DNA of 64,000 nt, from the NCBI RefSeq assembly GCF_013410665.1, contig NZ_JACCFM010000001.1, positions 3,038,001 to 3,102,000 of the forward strand, given 5' to 3'. The translations under genes and the position numbers were made by a program. The notes under the pieces are model-generated. The model worked only from the letters and a program-made list of their open reading frames with translations. It had not been told where the DNA came from and did no database searches. Each line of letters begins with the position of its first letter. Positions within the stretch are counted from its first letter, which is position 1. Origin of the DNA: Leifsonia psychrotolerans (GTDB taxonomy: Bacteria > Actinomycetota > Actinomycetes > Actinomycetales > Microbacteriaceae). This document shows positions 17,527 to 26,536 of this stretch, piece by piece.

Positions 17527-18681
17527 GTGAAGGTCGGGATTGCACGGGAGAGACGCCCCGGTGAACACCGGGTCGCCGCCACTCCAGACACGGTTGGGCA
17601 GCTCGTCGCTCTGGGCCTCGAGGTGAGCATCGAGAGCGGCTCCGGCGTCGAATCGGGTATTTCCGACGCGAGCTACACGGATGCCGGCGCCCGCGTCGTG
17701 CCCGAACTGAACCTCGCCGACGTTGACGTTCTCCTGCACGTGCGCCCGCTCAGCCCCGCGCAGGCGAGCGCCTTGCGCCCCGGCACCGTGACCGTGGGCT
17801 TGGCCTCCCCGGCCTCCGAACTCCCCACCGTCGCAGCCTTGGCCGCAGCCCAGGTCACCTCGTTCGCCCTCGAACTCGTGCCGCGCATCTCCCGCGCCCA
17901 GTCGATGGATGCCCTCAGCTCCCAAGCGCTGGTCGCCGGATATCGGGCCGTGATCGAGGCGGCGAGCCGATACCCCCGATTCTTCCCGCTCTACATGACC
18001 GCGGCCGGCACCATCCCACCCGCCCGCGTGCTCGTGCTCGGCGCCGGGGTCGCCGGCCTGCAGGCCATCGGCACCGCCAAACGGCTTGGCGCGCGCGTGT
18101 TCGCCAACGATGTGCGTCCGGCGTCGGCCGATGAGGTGCGTTCGCTTGGCGGCACCTTCGTCGACCTCGACCTCGATGCCGCGGCGACCGAAGGAACCGG
18201 CGGCTATGCCCGCGCTCTCAGCGACGACCGCGCGGTGCGCCAGCGCGAACTGCTCGCGCCCCATGTGGCCGCCGCCGACGTGCTCATCACCACGGCGGCG
18301 ATCCCCGGCCGGGCCGCACCCCTGCTGGTGACGACCGACATGGTCGCCGGCATGAAGCCGGGCTCGGTCGTGATCGACCTGGCCGCTGAATCCGGTGGCA
18401 ACGTCGAGGGCGTCGTCGCGGGGGTCGATGTGCTGGTGCCGACCACTGCCGGGGGCGGCACCGTGACCCTGGTGGGGCTGACGGATGCCGCATCCGCCAT
18501 GCCCAGCGACGCCTCGCGCCTCTACGCCAAGAACGTCGCGAACCTGCTCGCCCTGATGACCCACGACGGGGTGGTCTCCCCCGACTTCACCGACGAGGTG
18601 ATCGCCTCCGCCTGCCTGACCACGGCCGGCGCCGTGCGGCACGAACCCACGGCGGCAGCGCTGCGCGAAGGAGGTGCCTGA
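17527..18681 (+). CDS. pntAA: NAD(P) transhydrogenase subunit alpha part 1
   Basis: 384 aa NAD(H)-binding domain I of the proton-translocating transhydrogenase (NADH + NADP+ to NAD+ + NADPH, driven by proton flow). The GTG at 17527 follows 'gcggagg' at 5 bp; protein starts 'VKVGIARERRPGEHRVAATP'. The Rossmann motif is 'VLVLGAGVAGLQAIGTAKRL' and 'ITTAAIPGRAAPLLVT' is conserved. The longer open frame back to 17194 overlaps the divergent GNAT gene and is rejected. First of the three-gene pntAA-AB-B set; its last base overlaps pntAB. Confidence 0.94.
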   Translation: MKVGIARERRPGEHRVAATPDTVGQLVALGLEVSIESGSGVESGISDASYTDAGARVVPELNLADVDVLLHVRPLSPAQASALRPGTVTVGLASPASELPTVAALAAAQVTSFALELVPRISRAQSMDALSSQALVAGYRAVIEAASRYPRFFPLYMTAAGTIPPARVLVLGAGVAGLQAIGTAKRLGARVFANDVRPASADEVRSLGGTFVDLDLDAAATEGTGGYARALSDDRAVRQRELLAPHVAAADVLITTAAIPGRAAPLLVTTDMVAGMKPGSVVIDLAAESGGNVEGVVAGVDVLVPTTAGGGTVTLVGLTDAASAMPSDASRLYAKNVANLLALMTHDGVVSPDFTDEVIASACLTTAGAVRHEPTAAALREGGA

Positions 18682-18998
18682 TGGACCCGGTGACCCTGCT
18701 CACCATCGTCGTGCTGTCGGTCTTTGTCGGCTTCGAGGTCGTCTCGAAGGTGACGAGCATTCTGCACACGCCCCTGATGTCGGGTGCGAACGCCATTCAC
18801 GGCATCATTCTGATCGGCGCGATCATCGTGGCCGGGCAGGCCGAAGACCCGTGGTTGTTGGCCGTCGCCCTGGTGGCCGTCGTGCTCGCCACCGCCAATA
18901 TGGTGGGCGGTTTCGTCGTCACCGACCGGATGCTGCACATGTTCCGGGGGCGCGGGCGTACCGACGCGGCATCCGGCCCGAAGGGGGAAACAAAGTGA
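18681..18998 (+). CDS. pntAB: NAD(P) transhydrogenase subunit alpha part 2
   Basis: 105 aa with about three membrane segments; forms part of the proton channel of the transhydrogenase. 'GFEVVSKVTSILHTPLMSGA' and 'NAIHGIILIGAIIV' match the family. The ATG overlaps the last base of the pntAA stop (TGATGG context), and its own stop overlaps the pntB GTG, so all three are translationally coupled. Confidence 0.94.
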   Translation: MDPVTLLTIVVLSVFVGFEVVSKVTSILHTPLMSGANAIHGIILIGAIIVAGQAEDPWLLAVALVAVVLATANMVGGFVVTDRMLHMFRGRGRTDAASGPKGETK

Positions 18999-20368
18999 GC
19001 CTGCTCCCGCCGGAATGGACGGCGCTTCTCTACCTGGCCTCAGCCGTCTGCTTCATTCTCGCGCTCAAGGGGTTGAGCTCGCCCCGCACCGCCCGCCGCG
19101 GCAACCTGATCGGCGCCGGTGGTGCGCTGCTCGCGGTGATCACCGTCTTCTTCTCAACCAAGCTCGACAACCTTCCGTACATCCTGATTGCAATCGCGGT
19201 CGGCACGGCCATCGCCGCACCCATCGCCCGGCGCGTGCAGATGACTCAGATGCCGCAACTTGTCGGCTTCTTCAACGGCGTCGGTGGCGGTGCTGCCGCG
19301 TTGGTGGCCGTGCTCGAACTCGGCCACAACGCCGACCCGTGGGTTCGTCTCGCCATTGTCTTCACGATGCTCGTCGGCGCCATCTCGTTCTCGGGTTCGG
19401 CCGTGACGGTGTTGAAGCTGCAGGAACTGATCAGCACTCGGCCGCTGCTGTTTCCCGGAATGCGCTGGGTGAGCGCTCTCGTCGTGGTCGCCGCACTCGT
19501 GTCGTGTGGGTTCATCATCGGCACCGGATCGGCGCTCTGGGCGATCATCCTGCTCGTGCTCGGCCTGGTCGCCGGGCTGTTGCTCGTGCTGCCGGTCGGC
19601 GGCGCCGATGTGCCCATCGTGATCTCCTTGCTGAACGCGTTCACCGGTGTCGCCGTCGCCGCATCCGGCGTGGTGCTCGGCAACGTGCTGCTGGTCGTGG
19701 CCGGTACCCTCGTGGGAGCAAGCGGAACGATCCTGACCCAGGCGATGGCATCCGCCATGGGCCGCGGGGTCAGCGGCATCATGTTTGGAGCGTTCCGGGG
19801 CGGGTCCACGGCCGGGTCGACGGTGCAAAGCAATCGACCGGTGCGCTCATCGACCCCCGACGACGTGGCGGTGCTGCTCGGTTATGCGCAACGCGTGGTG
19901 ATTGTGCCCGGTTACGGCCTGGCCGTCGCCCAGGGGCAGCACGCCGTGGCAGAGCTGGCCACGGCGCTCGAGGCGCGCGGGATCGACGTGGTCTTCGCCA
20001 TTCACCCGGTGGCCGGGCGCATGCCGGGACACATGAACGTGCTGCTGGCCGAGGCCAATGTGCCCTACGAGTCACTGAAAGAGATGGCTGAGGTGAACCC
20101 CGAGTTCAAGAACACGGATGTCGTGCTGGTCGTCGGCGCGAATGACGTCGTGAACCCGGCCGCAAAGACCTCACCGGGTTCACCGATTTTCGGGATGCCG
20201 ATTCTTGAGGTGGGTGATGCCGCCCAGGTGGTGTTTCTCAAACGGTCGATGCGGCCCGGGTTTGCGGGAATCGAAAACGAGCTGCTCTACGACCCGAAGA
20301 CGACGCTGCTGTTCGGCGACGCCAAGGACTCGTTGACCAAACTTCTGGGGGCGGTCAAGGCGCTCTGA
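18995..20368 (+). CDS. pntB: NAD(P) transhydrogenase subunit beta
   Basis: 457 aa. N-terminal membrane part with about nine hydrophobic segments (1-260; 'MPQLVGFFNGVGGGAAALVA' is a family signature). C-terminal NADP(H)-binding domain III follows ('VVIVPGYGLAVAQGQHAV', 'IHPVAGRMPGHMNVLLAE', 'VVGANDVVNPAA'). Start at GTG 18995 in the GTGA overlap with pntAB. Complete and of normal length; supplies NADPH. Confidence 0.95.
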   Translation: MSLLPPEWTALLYLASAVCFILALKGLSSPRTARRGNLIGAGGALLAVITVFFSTKLDNLPYILIAIAVGTAIAAPIARRVQMTQMPQLVGFFNGVGGGAAALVAVLELGHNADPWVRLAIVFTMLVGAISFSGSAVTVLKLQELISTRPLLFPGMRWVSALVVVAALVSCGFIIGTGSALWAIILLVLGLVAGLLLVLPVGGADVPIVISLLNAFTGVAVAASGVVLGNVLLVVAGTLVGASGTILTQAMASAMGRGVSGIMFGAFRGGSTAGSTVQSNRPVRSSTPDDVAVLLGYAQRVVIVPGYGLAVAQGQHAVAELATALEARGIDVVFAIHPVAGRMPGHMNVLLAEANVPYESLKEMAEVNPEFKNTDVVLVVGANDVVNPAAKTSPGSPIFGMPILEVGDAAQVVFLKRSMRPGFAGIENELLYDPKTTLLFGDAKDSLTKLLGAVKAL

Positions 20369-20371
20369 TTC

Positions 20372-20424
20372 GCGGGAAGCGTCGCGGGGAGCGGCGCGGG
20401 AGGCGTAGCGGGAGGCGTCGCGCA
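20372..20424. repeat. Short GC-rich tandem repeat after pntB
   Basis: Imperfect ~12-bp units of GCGGGAGGCGTA/GCGGGAAGCGTC type (about four), between the pntB stop and the next small gene. Confidence 0.6.
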
Positions 20425-20440
20425 GGTGAAGGGTGACGAT

Positions 20441-20971
20441 ATGAAACAGGTCGACGGACGTCGGGCGAAACTGGGGGCAGTCCGCTATGCGGCGCTCGTG
20501 GCCTGCAGCACGATCGTCGTGAGCATCATCGCGAGCGTGGCGCTCAGCACCGGCGCGCTGGCCGACCGCGTGGGCACGGCGCTCACCTTGTTTCTGAACG
20601 CGCCCATGTTGGTCGTGATCGTGGCGTTCATTCTGTTCTTCTGCCTGCTGCTGTGGCGCCTTGCTCCGGCATCCGTGGGGTGGATCGGGCTCGGCTGGCG
20701 GGGCGCGCTGGCGTCGATCGCCGCCGTGACCGCCACCGCACTCGCGTTCGGACTGGGCGACCAGGTTCTTCACCTGATCGCCGGGGACGCCGTCGCCCCA
20801 CGGGCCAACCCATTCACGGTCACCGCGATCACCCTGTTCTATTTCGGCTACATCGGCGGACCCGTCTGGGTGGGCATCATCGCCGCGCTCCCGTTGCGGC
20901 TCGCAGCCTGCGGAACGGCCGAATGGCCACGGATGTCGGGCGGCCACCGTCCCACAGACGTGCGACACTGA
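20441..20971 (+). CDS. Small membrane protein, unknown function
   Basis: 176 aa (start ATG 20441 after 'gaagggtg'; GTG 20426 is an alternative). Four hydrophobic segments: 'AALVACSTIVVSIIASVALS', 'MLVVIVAFILFFCLLLW', the region around 'LASIAAVTATALAFGLG', and 'TLFYFGYIGGPVWVGIIAAL'. The short C-terminal tail is His/Arg-rich. I do not recognise a family. It lies 72 bp after pntB on the same strand. Confidence 0.6.
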   Translation: MKQVDGRRAKLGAVRYAALVACSTIVVSIIASVALSTGALADRVGTALTLFLNAPMLVVIVAFILFFCLLLWRLAPASVGWIGLGWRGALASIAAVTATALAFGLGDQVLHLIAGDAVAPRANPFTVTAITLFYFGYIGGPVWVGIIAALPLRLAACGTAEWPRMSGGHRPTDVRH

Positions 20972-21091
20972 CGCCGTCGTCTGCCGACCTTCCAGCCGCC
21001 TGTGGCCTCATCGCCTCCTCGGGACCTCCTTTCGCGCCGCTCACCCGGCGAGCGTAGACTGGAGATCCGTTTGACTACGAAAGAGGTTCGC

Positions 21092-21697
21092 GTGGCGAAT
21101 GCCCAGGCAGCAACCGCCACCGCGGGGCGATACTGGACGGTTCCGGTCGGTCGCGCGATTCTCGCCCTGATCCCCGCGGCAGTGATCACCTTCAACGCCG
21201 ACCACTCGGCAGAACTCGGACTGCTCGTCTTCGGCGGGTTCGCCGTGCTCAGCGGGCTCTTCATCGCGGTCATGAGTTGGCGCACCCTCACCGACGCGAA
21301 CCAGCGCACACTCTTCGTGGTGCAGGGCCTCGTCGGGGTGGTTCTCGGTGCGCTCGCCCTGGCGTTCCACGGTGGGGGGCTCGGCTTCTTCCTGTACCTG
21401 GTCAGCGTGTGGGCCGCCGTCACCGGCTTCATTGAGCTCTACAGCGGCGTGCGAGTGCGCGCACGTGCTTCAACCGCGCGGGACTGGATGTCGATGGGCG
21501 GCTTGACCGCCATACTCGCTCTCACCTTCTTGTTGCTTCCCCCGCACGCTGTCGTGTCGGTCGGTCTGCTTGGCGCCTACTTCGTCATTCTCGGCGTCTT
21601 TCTCGCCATCGGAGGGCTCTCGCTCAAGTGGGCGGCTCCCGCCGTTGCTCCAGCCGCCGTCGCTCCAGCCGCCGTCAACGAATCGGACATCCTGTGA
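21092..21697 (+). CDS. HdeD/DUF308-like membrane protein
   Basis: 201 aa with about six evenly spaced membrane segments, as in DUF308/HdeD proteins ('VVQGLVGVVLGALALAFHG', 'GLTAILALTFLLLPPHAVVS'). The C-terminus is Ala/Pro-rich. GTG 21092 is preceded by 'aaagaggttcgc'; TTG 21071 is possible. Overlaps the next gene by 4 bp (GTGA), so the two are one unit. The exact role is unknown. Confidence 0.7.
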   Translation: MANAQAATATAGRYWTVPVGRAILALIPAAVITFNADHSAELGLLVFGGFAVLSGLFIAVMSWRTLTDANQRTLFVVQGLVGVVLGALALAFHGGGLGFFLYLVSVWAAVTGFIELYSGVRVRARASTARDWMSMGGLTAILALTFLLLPPHAVVSVGLLGAYFVILGVFLAIGGLSLKWAAPAVAPAAVAPAAVNESDIL

Positions 21698-21951
21698 CCT
21701 CGAACACTCCACACAAGCCCAGCCGTTCAGATCGGCTGAAGCCCGCCGAACTCATCGGACTGTCAGGGGTCATGGCCGTCTTTGTCGGGCTCATCATTTT
21801 GCTGTCAACGCGTGAAATGATGCTGTCGCTGATCGCGTTTGGCATCGCCTTTATCGTGGTGCTCGTCGTGATCGCGATGTTCGCGCTCAATATCAAGCCG
21901 GATGCCGCCGAGAAGTCTGACATCGAAGAGCAGAACCACGGCAACAAGTAG
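21694..21951 (+). CDS. Small two-helix membrane protein
   Basis: 85 aa starting at GTG 21694 inside the stop of the preceding gene. It has a basic N-terminus ('HKPSRSDRLKPAELIG'), two adjacent hydrophobic helices ('LSGVMAVFVGLIILLST', 'MLSLIAFGIAFIVVLVVIAM') and a charged tail. I recognise no family; coupling with the HdeD-like gene suggests a shared envelope role (inference). Confidence 0.65.
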   Translation: MTSNTPHKPSRSDRLKPAELIGLSGVMAVFVGLIILLSTREMMLSLIAFGIAFIVVLVVIAMFALNIKPDAAEKSDIEEQNHGNK

Positions 21952-22024
21952 TCCGGTGCGCGCTTCCCGGTTGTAACCCGCATCGCTGGTTGCGGCTCAG
22001 TTGTTGTCCACACTGTCGCCCGCC

Positions 22025-22112
22025 CTCACCCCTGCCTCGCACCCGTCTCACCCCTGTCTCGCACCCGTCTCACCCCTGTCTCGCACCTGTCTCACCCCTG
22101 TCTCGCACCCGC
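22025..22112. repeat. Four 22-bp tandem repeats
   Basis: Four head-to-tail units beginning CTCACCCCTG(T/C)CTCGCACC at 22025, 22047, 22069 and 22091 with at most two changes each. They sit in the 395-bp convergent gap between the small membrane protein and purB; the rest holds dispersed palindrome copy 3, a short 11-bp repeat (about 22205-22250) and the purB terminator. Confidence 0.92.
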
Positions 22113-22130
22113 TTGCGCCGACTTCCCCCG

Positions 22131-22173
22131 TTGCGGTCGAATTCGCCTGGCGCGCGGGGGAAACTGGACCGGA
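22131..22173. repeat. Dispersed palindrome, copy 3
   Basis: Left arm TTGCGGTCGAATTCGCC (22131-22147) and right arm 'GAAACTGGACCGGA' (22160-22173), diverged versions of copy 1, with outer CGCCGAC and CTCGGCGG halves at 22117 and 22182. Confidence 0.75.
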
Positions 22174-22277
22174 AGGCAGTAGCTCGGCGGATGCATCGGC
22201 GAGATCCCGCAACATCCGCCACCCAACATCCGCCACCCGACATCCGCTGCCCTGCATCGGCCGCGCGTGAGGTACGC

Positions 22278-22311
22278 AAAAACGACCGTCACCCTGCGGA
22301 ACGACGGTCGT
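22278..22311 (-). terminator. Intrinsic terminator of purB
   Basis: On the minus strand a 9-bp perfect stem (ACGACCGTC / GACGGTCGT, 22303-22311 with 22282-22290) is followed by a T5 run (22278-22282). It lies 36 bp after the purB stop. Confidence 0.9.
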
Positions 22312-22346
22312 CTTTACGTGACTCAGTGCTGAAGGCGGTCGCGCCC

Positions 22347-23729
22347 TTACTTCAGGTTGTCGACGAGCGAATCGGCCAGGCCGACGTAGCCGGCCGGCGT
22401 CAGCGCGAGCAGACGCTGCTTGGCGTCGTCGCCGATCTCGAGCTCCGACACGAACGCCACCAGATCGGCCTGCCCGATGCGCTTGCCGCGCGTGAGCTCC
22501 TTGAGCAGGGCATACGGGTCTGCGATGCTGGAACGCCCGGCGGTGACCTCGGCGCGGATCACGGTCTGGATCGCCTCGCCGAGGATCTCCCAGTTCGTGT
22601 CGAGGTCGTCGGCCAGCATGACCCGGTCGATGTCGATCTCGCCCAGGCCCCGCAGAATGTTGTCGAGCGCGAGCACCGAGTGGCCGAAGCCGACACCAAT
22701 GTTGCGCTGTGTCGTGGAGTCGGTCAGGTCGCGCTGCAGGCGCGAGGTGACCAGCGTGGCCGCGAGCGAATCGAGAATGGCGCTCGACAGCTCAAGGTTG
22801 GCCTCGGCGTTCTCGAACCGGATCGGGTTGATCTTGTGCGGCATGGTCGACGAGCCCGTCGCGCCGGCCTGGGGGATCTGACGGAAGTAGCCCATCGAGA
22901 TGTAGGTCCAGATGTCGGTGGCCAGGTTGTGCAGCACCCGATTCGCGTGGGAGACGCGCGAGTACAGCTCGGCCTGCCAGTCGTGCGACTCGATCTGGGT
23001 GGTCAGCGGGTTCCAGCCGAGGCCCAAGCCTTCAACGAACTCGCGCGAGATGGTCGGCCAGTCGGCCGAGGGCTCGGCTACGACGTGTGCGGCGAACGTG
23101 CCGGTGGCGCCGCTGAACTTGCCCAGGTAGTCGTTGCCCGCAATCTGCTTCTGGATGCGCTCCAGACGGTAGACGAAGACGGCGAGCTCTTTGCCCATGG
23201 TGGTGGGCGTCGCGGGCTGGCCGTGGGTGCGGGCGAGCATCGCATCCGCGCGGAACTCTTCGGTACGGGCGCGCAGCGCGTCGATGACCGACTGGAACTT
23301 GGGCAGCCAGACCTCCCGCACGGCCGCGCTGACGGTGAGCGCGTAGGAGAGGTTGTTGATGTCTTCGCTGGTGGCGGCGAAGTGGGTGAGCTCGGCGATC
23401 GAGTCGAGGCCGAGGGCGGCCAGGCGGCGGCGCACCAGGTATTCGACGGCCTTGACGTCGTGGCGGGTGGTGGCCTCAAGTTCGGCCAGTTCGTCGATTT
23501 CGGCCTGACCGAAGTCGGTGACGAGAGCGCGCAGGGCGGCCTTCTGGGCGGCATCCAGCGGGGTGGAACCGAAGAGCGAACGGTCGGTGAGAACGATGAG
23601 CCATTCGACCTCGACCTGAACGCGAGCCCGGTTGAGACCCGCCTCGGAGAGGTACTCACCCAGTTCGGTAACGGCGGCGCGGTACCGGCCATCGAGCGGG
23701 CTGATCACCTGGGGGGGTAGTGGACTCAT
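22347..23729 (-). CDS. purB: Adenylosuccinate lyase
   Basis: 460 aa. Converts SAICAR to AICAR and adenylosuccinate to AMP in purine synthesis. Signature 'GSSTMPHKINPIRFENAEAN' carries the flexible catalytic loop; 'TSEDINNLSYALTVS' and the general-acid/base region 'MLARTHGQPATPTTMGKELA' are present. The N-terminal 'ISPLDGRYRAAVTELGEYLS' fits the 450-460-residue bacterial form. Its ATG overlaps the upstream phosphatase stop by 3 bp (ATGA), so the two form an operon read leftward, ending at the terminator at 22278. Confidence 0.96.
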   Translation of the reverse strand: MSPLPPQVISPLDGRYRAAVTELGEYLSEAGLNRARVQVEVEWLIVLTDRSLFGSTPLDAAQKAALRALVTDFGQAEIDELAELEATTRHDVKAVEYLVRRRLAALGLDSIAELTHFAATSEDINNLSYALTVSAAVREVWLPKFQSVIDALRARTEEFRADAMLARTHGQPATPTTMGKELAVFVYRLERIQKQIAGNDYLGKFSGATGTFAAHVVAEPSADWPTISREFVEGLGLGWNPLTTQIESHDWQAELYSRVSHANRVLHNLATDIWTYISMGYFRQIPQAGATGSSTMPHKINPIRFENAEANLELSSAILDSLAATLVTSRLQRDLTDSTTQRNIGVGFGHSVLALDNILRGLGEIDIDRVMLADDLDTNWEILGEAIQTVIRAEVTAGRSSIADPYALLKELTRGKRIGQADLVAFVSELEIGDDAKQRLLALTPAGYVGLADSLVDNLK

Positions 23730-24253
23730 CGGACTCCCTGTCTGATTGCGGGTGCGAGTTGTGTGAAGAGCGCAAGATTTGCTCTCTCAATCATGCCTAA
23801 AACCGAGTCAAACAACGCATCGTCGGAATAGTAGGGGTCAGGAACGTCGCGAAGTTCGGCTTGTTTCTGGTCGAAACTGAGCAGCAGGCGCACCTTGCTG
23901 CGGTCGTGTTCGGTGGGTGCCCAGTTGCGCAGGACGCGCTCTTGGGAGTGGTCGAGCACCACGACAAGATCGAGGTCGGCAAACCAGGCCGGGTCGAATT
24001 GGCGGGCGCGGTGGTGGCTGCCGTCGTAACCGGCTTTGGCCAGAGCGGCGACCGTGCGGGCATCGGCCTGCTCCCCCACATGCCAATCGCCCGTGCCGGC
24101 GGAGCTCGTGGTGATCAGTCGGCCAAGGCCTGAACGCGTCACCAGGTCGCGCAGCATCACCTCGGCCATCGGTGACCGGCAGATGTTTCCGGTGCACACG
24201 AAAACGATTCGAAAGGGCGTCGCTTCGTCAGGGCTGAGCGCCTCAAAATTCAT
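23726..24253 (-). CDS. Low-molecular-weight protein-tyrosine-phosphatase
   Basis: 175 aa. Cytosolic cysteine phosphatase with the N-terminal P-loop 'FVCTGNICRSPMAEVML' (CX5R) and the general-acid 'DVPDPYY' motif. The start is ATG 24253 (MNFEALSPDE); longer frames upstream lack support. Could also act as an arsenate reductase-like or cell-wall-sugar regulatory phosphatase, as such folds do. Co-transcribed with purB. Confidence 0.9.
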   Translation of the reverse strand: MNFEALSPDEATPFRIVFVCTGNICRSPMAEVMLRDLVTRSGLGRLITTSSAGTGDWHVGEQADARTVAALAKAGYDGSHHRARQFDPAWFADLDLVVVLDHSQERVLRNWAPTEHDRSKVRLLLSFDQKQAELRDVPDPYYSDDALFDSVLGMIERANLALFTQLAPAIRQGVR

Positions 24254-24473
24254 GCCTCCATTCTGTTGCACTTTTGCTCTCTGCACAGCCTCTGATCTGA
24301 GGCGATGTTCACGGATGTTCGTGGTGTCGACTTCGACGACGGTTGGGCTGTCAGCCTGGCAGCGACACGGACGGCGTCGATGACCGGCAATGACGGAGCG
24401 CGAACGATCGCGAACGAGGTTGAAGCGCGAACGGTGCCGGGGCCGGCCTGGGCGAGGCGACACGGGAGGAACG

Positions 24474-24803
24474 ATGGGTGAGCTCACGGAGGGAACTTTC
24501 GGCGACAACAGCATGCTGACCGGTGGCATTCTGGGAGGGCTGGCCGCCGAGGAGAGGATGCGAGCGCTGAGGCAGCAGCTGTGGCTGCTCACGGAGGTGC
24601 GGGGGCAGATCGAGACGCGGGCGCACTGCCTACGCATCGGCGTAACTGGTGCACCCGGTTACGCCTGGTGTTCGGTGGCCGAGCGCGGCTACGCGAACAG
24701 CCTGAACGGGCTCTGGAGCGATCTGTTGGGGATCGCGAGGCAGCTCGACGACGCCTGCGGAACCGTGCGAGCGCTGATCGCGCGGGCCGGGGCGGCGGGG
24801 TGA
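24474..24803 (+). CDS. Small helical protein paired with the hydrolase (possible T7SS partner)
   Basis: 109 aa, start ATG 24474 with a strong 'gggagga' 3 bp upstream. Predominantly helical: 'EERMRALRQQLWLLTEVRGQ' and 'GLWSDLLGIARQLDDACGTV', with a tight WXXE-free turn between. Size and all-helical character resemble WXG100-like or export-chaperone partners encoded before large actinobacterial type VII substrates; no WXG motif is seen. Ends 4 bp before the hydrolase gene. First gene of the accessory island. Function inferred from context only. Confidence 0.55.
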   Translation: MGELTEGTFGDNSMLTGGILGGLAAEERMRALRQQLWLLTEVRGQIETRAHCLRIGVTGAPGYAWCSVAERGYANSLNGLWSDLLGIARQLDDACGTVRALIARAGAAG

Positions 24804-24807
24804 GTGC

Positions 24808-26439
24808 GTGAGCGGGCCGAACGAACCCGGGAGCGGGACGACGCTGGGCGGCCCCGGCGGCGCGCGCGGGGCATCCTCGGTTTCAGCGGTGACGCCGCAT
24901 GACACCGCGTCGGGCGGATCGGATTCGGGTGGAACGGCCTCGGACGGGCCAGTCGTGCAGCCGACGCCGGGCAGTCTCGTCGTGTCGGGCGGGGGCAGCA
25001 CGTTGGTGGGCACCGACACCCTTCTTGCGCAGGAGGCGATGCTGCGTGCGCTGCACGAAGACGTGCTGGGTTGGCGGCAGCGGCTGGCGCAGGTTCAGGG
25101 CCTGAGCGTGGTTCCGGCCCCGGCTTGGACGCCCGCCGATCCGGGGCTCGAGGTCTGGGCGGCCACCCGAGCGCTCGATGCCGTCGAACAGCGCACCCAG
25201 GAGTTGGCGGAAGCGTTGACCACGGCGGCCGAGGGATACGGGCAGGCCGAGCGGGCGGCCGAGATGCGGACGCGGTCGGTCGGCGCGGTGTCGAGTTATC
25301 TGCTGGGGCGACTCGGGCAGCTCGCGCTGCTCGCGTCGGGGCCGCTGTTGGCCGCCGGCAGCGTTGCGGTGGTGGCGGCAATCCGGGCCCGGGCTGCGCG
25401 CGGCGATGGCATCCGTTCCGTAACCGGTTCAGCCGGTTCTGGGCCGGCGGCGGGTTCGGCGGCGGGCTCGACTTCCGTGGGGTCGGCGGCGTCGAGGGCC
25501 GAGCAGGCCCGCGCGATCACCAACCCGTACTTCGTCTCGCTGCTGCGCGTGGCGGTGTCCTCGCTCGATGATGCGGCGGCTGGCCTGGCCGGTCTGCCGC
25601 TGCCCCTGGCAATGATGCTCGGCGACGAGGGCTTCGGGCTGCGGGGGGTGTCGGGATCGGCGGCGGGGGCGCTCGCGCTCGGGCATCCGTTGGGTGTGCT
25701 GCGGGAAACACCGGTCGCGATCGTGCCGAGCGCCGTACTCGGTCCGCCGTCACCAGCTCGGCCGCCGACCGGGCTGGCCGACCTGGCGAGCCGGATTCCG
25801 TCGCTGTCGACGAGCGGCGGGCAGGTGCGCATCGAGCGCTACGGTGACGAAGGAGCGCCGAGCTGGGTGGTCTATGTGGGTGGCACCGAAGAGTGGGATG
25901 CGGTTTCAGCCGACGAGCCGTGGGATCTCACGTCGAATGTGACGGCCGTCGCCGAGCAGGCCTCCGGGTCGTACCGCGCGGTGCTTGAGGCGATGCGCGC
26001 GGCCGGAATTCGGCCCGGCGACCCGGTGATCGAGGTCGGGCACTCCCAGGGCGGGTTGATCGCCGCGCAGGTGGCGAACTCCGGCGAGTTCACGAGTGTG
26101 GCCGTGGTGACCTTCGGTGCGCCAAGTGGCTCGGTGCCGGTGAGCGCGAATCTGCCAACGGTTGCCGTCGAGCACACCGATGACCTCGTTCCGGTGCTGG
26201 GCGGCACGACCGCGGCGTCGGCGGCCCGGCTTGTGGTGCGTCGCGAGGCGTTCGCGACCGCGCCGCTGCCCGTCGGTGTGGCGTTGCCCGCGCACGGCAT
26301 GACGGCCTATGCCGAGACGGCCCGCCGGATCGACGCCTCCCCCGAGCCGCGCCTGCAGTCGTTTCGGGGGCTCCTTGCGAAGACGGTGGGCTCGGATGCG
26401 GGTGCCGGCACGCTCTGGCGGGGAAGCCGGGTGCCGTAG
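24808..26439 (+). CDS. Alpha/beta-hydrolase with helical N-terminal region, candidate exported enzyme
   Basis: 543 aa, GTG start. The Gly/Ser-rich N-tail (1-60) has no signal peptide. A helical region follows (about 65-180), then a Gly/Ala/Ser-rich linker and a C-terminal lipase-like alpha/beta-hydrolase fold. The nucleophile elbow is 'IEVGHSQGGLIAAQVA' (Ser in GHSQGG). The likely Asp is in 'VEHTDDLVPVLGG' and the likely His in 'LPAHGMTAYAET', so the triad appears complete. A helical front plus enzyme back and a small helical partner is typical of type VII substrates. The physiological substrate is unknown. Confidence 0.65.
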   Translation: MSGPNEPGSGTTLGGPGGARGASSVSAVTPHDTASGGSDSGGTASDGPVVQPTPGSLVVSGGGSTLVGTDTLLAQEAMLRALHEDVLGWRQRLAQVQGLSVVPAPAWTPADPGLEVWAATRALDAVEQRTQELAEALTTAAEGYGQAERAAEMRTRSVGAVSSYLLGRLGQLALLASGPLLAAGSVAVVAAIRARAARGDGIRSVTGSAGSGPAAGSAAGSTSVGSAASRAEQARAITNPYFVSLLRVAVSSLDDAAAGLAGLPLPLAMMLGDEGFGLRGVSGSAAGALALGHPLGVLRETPVAIVPSAVLGPPSPARPPTGLADLASRIPSLSTSGGQVRIERYGDEGAPSWVVYVGGTEEWDAVSADEPWDLTSNVTAVAEQASGSYRAVLEAMRAAGIRPGDPVIEVGHSQGGLIAAQVANSGEFTSVAVVTFGAPSGSVPVSANLPTVAVEHTDDLVPVLGGTTAASAARLVVRREAFATAPLPVGVALPAHGMTAYAETARRIDASPEPRLQSFRGLLAKTVGSDAGAGTLWRGSRVP

Positions 26440-26536
26440 CTGCCGAGGGTGCGCGAGCGTTCGCTGTGCTGGCTCCGAGACAGGGCATGTCGGTGGGGTG
26501 GAGCGCAGTAATGTTCGGCATACCTCCCGCCGAGCC

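Noticed and set aside
21990..23720. 576-aa plus-strand open frame
   Set aside because: Antisense to purB and running through the 22-bp repeats; no domain features.
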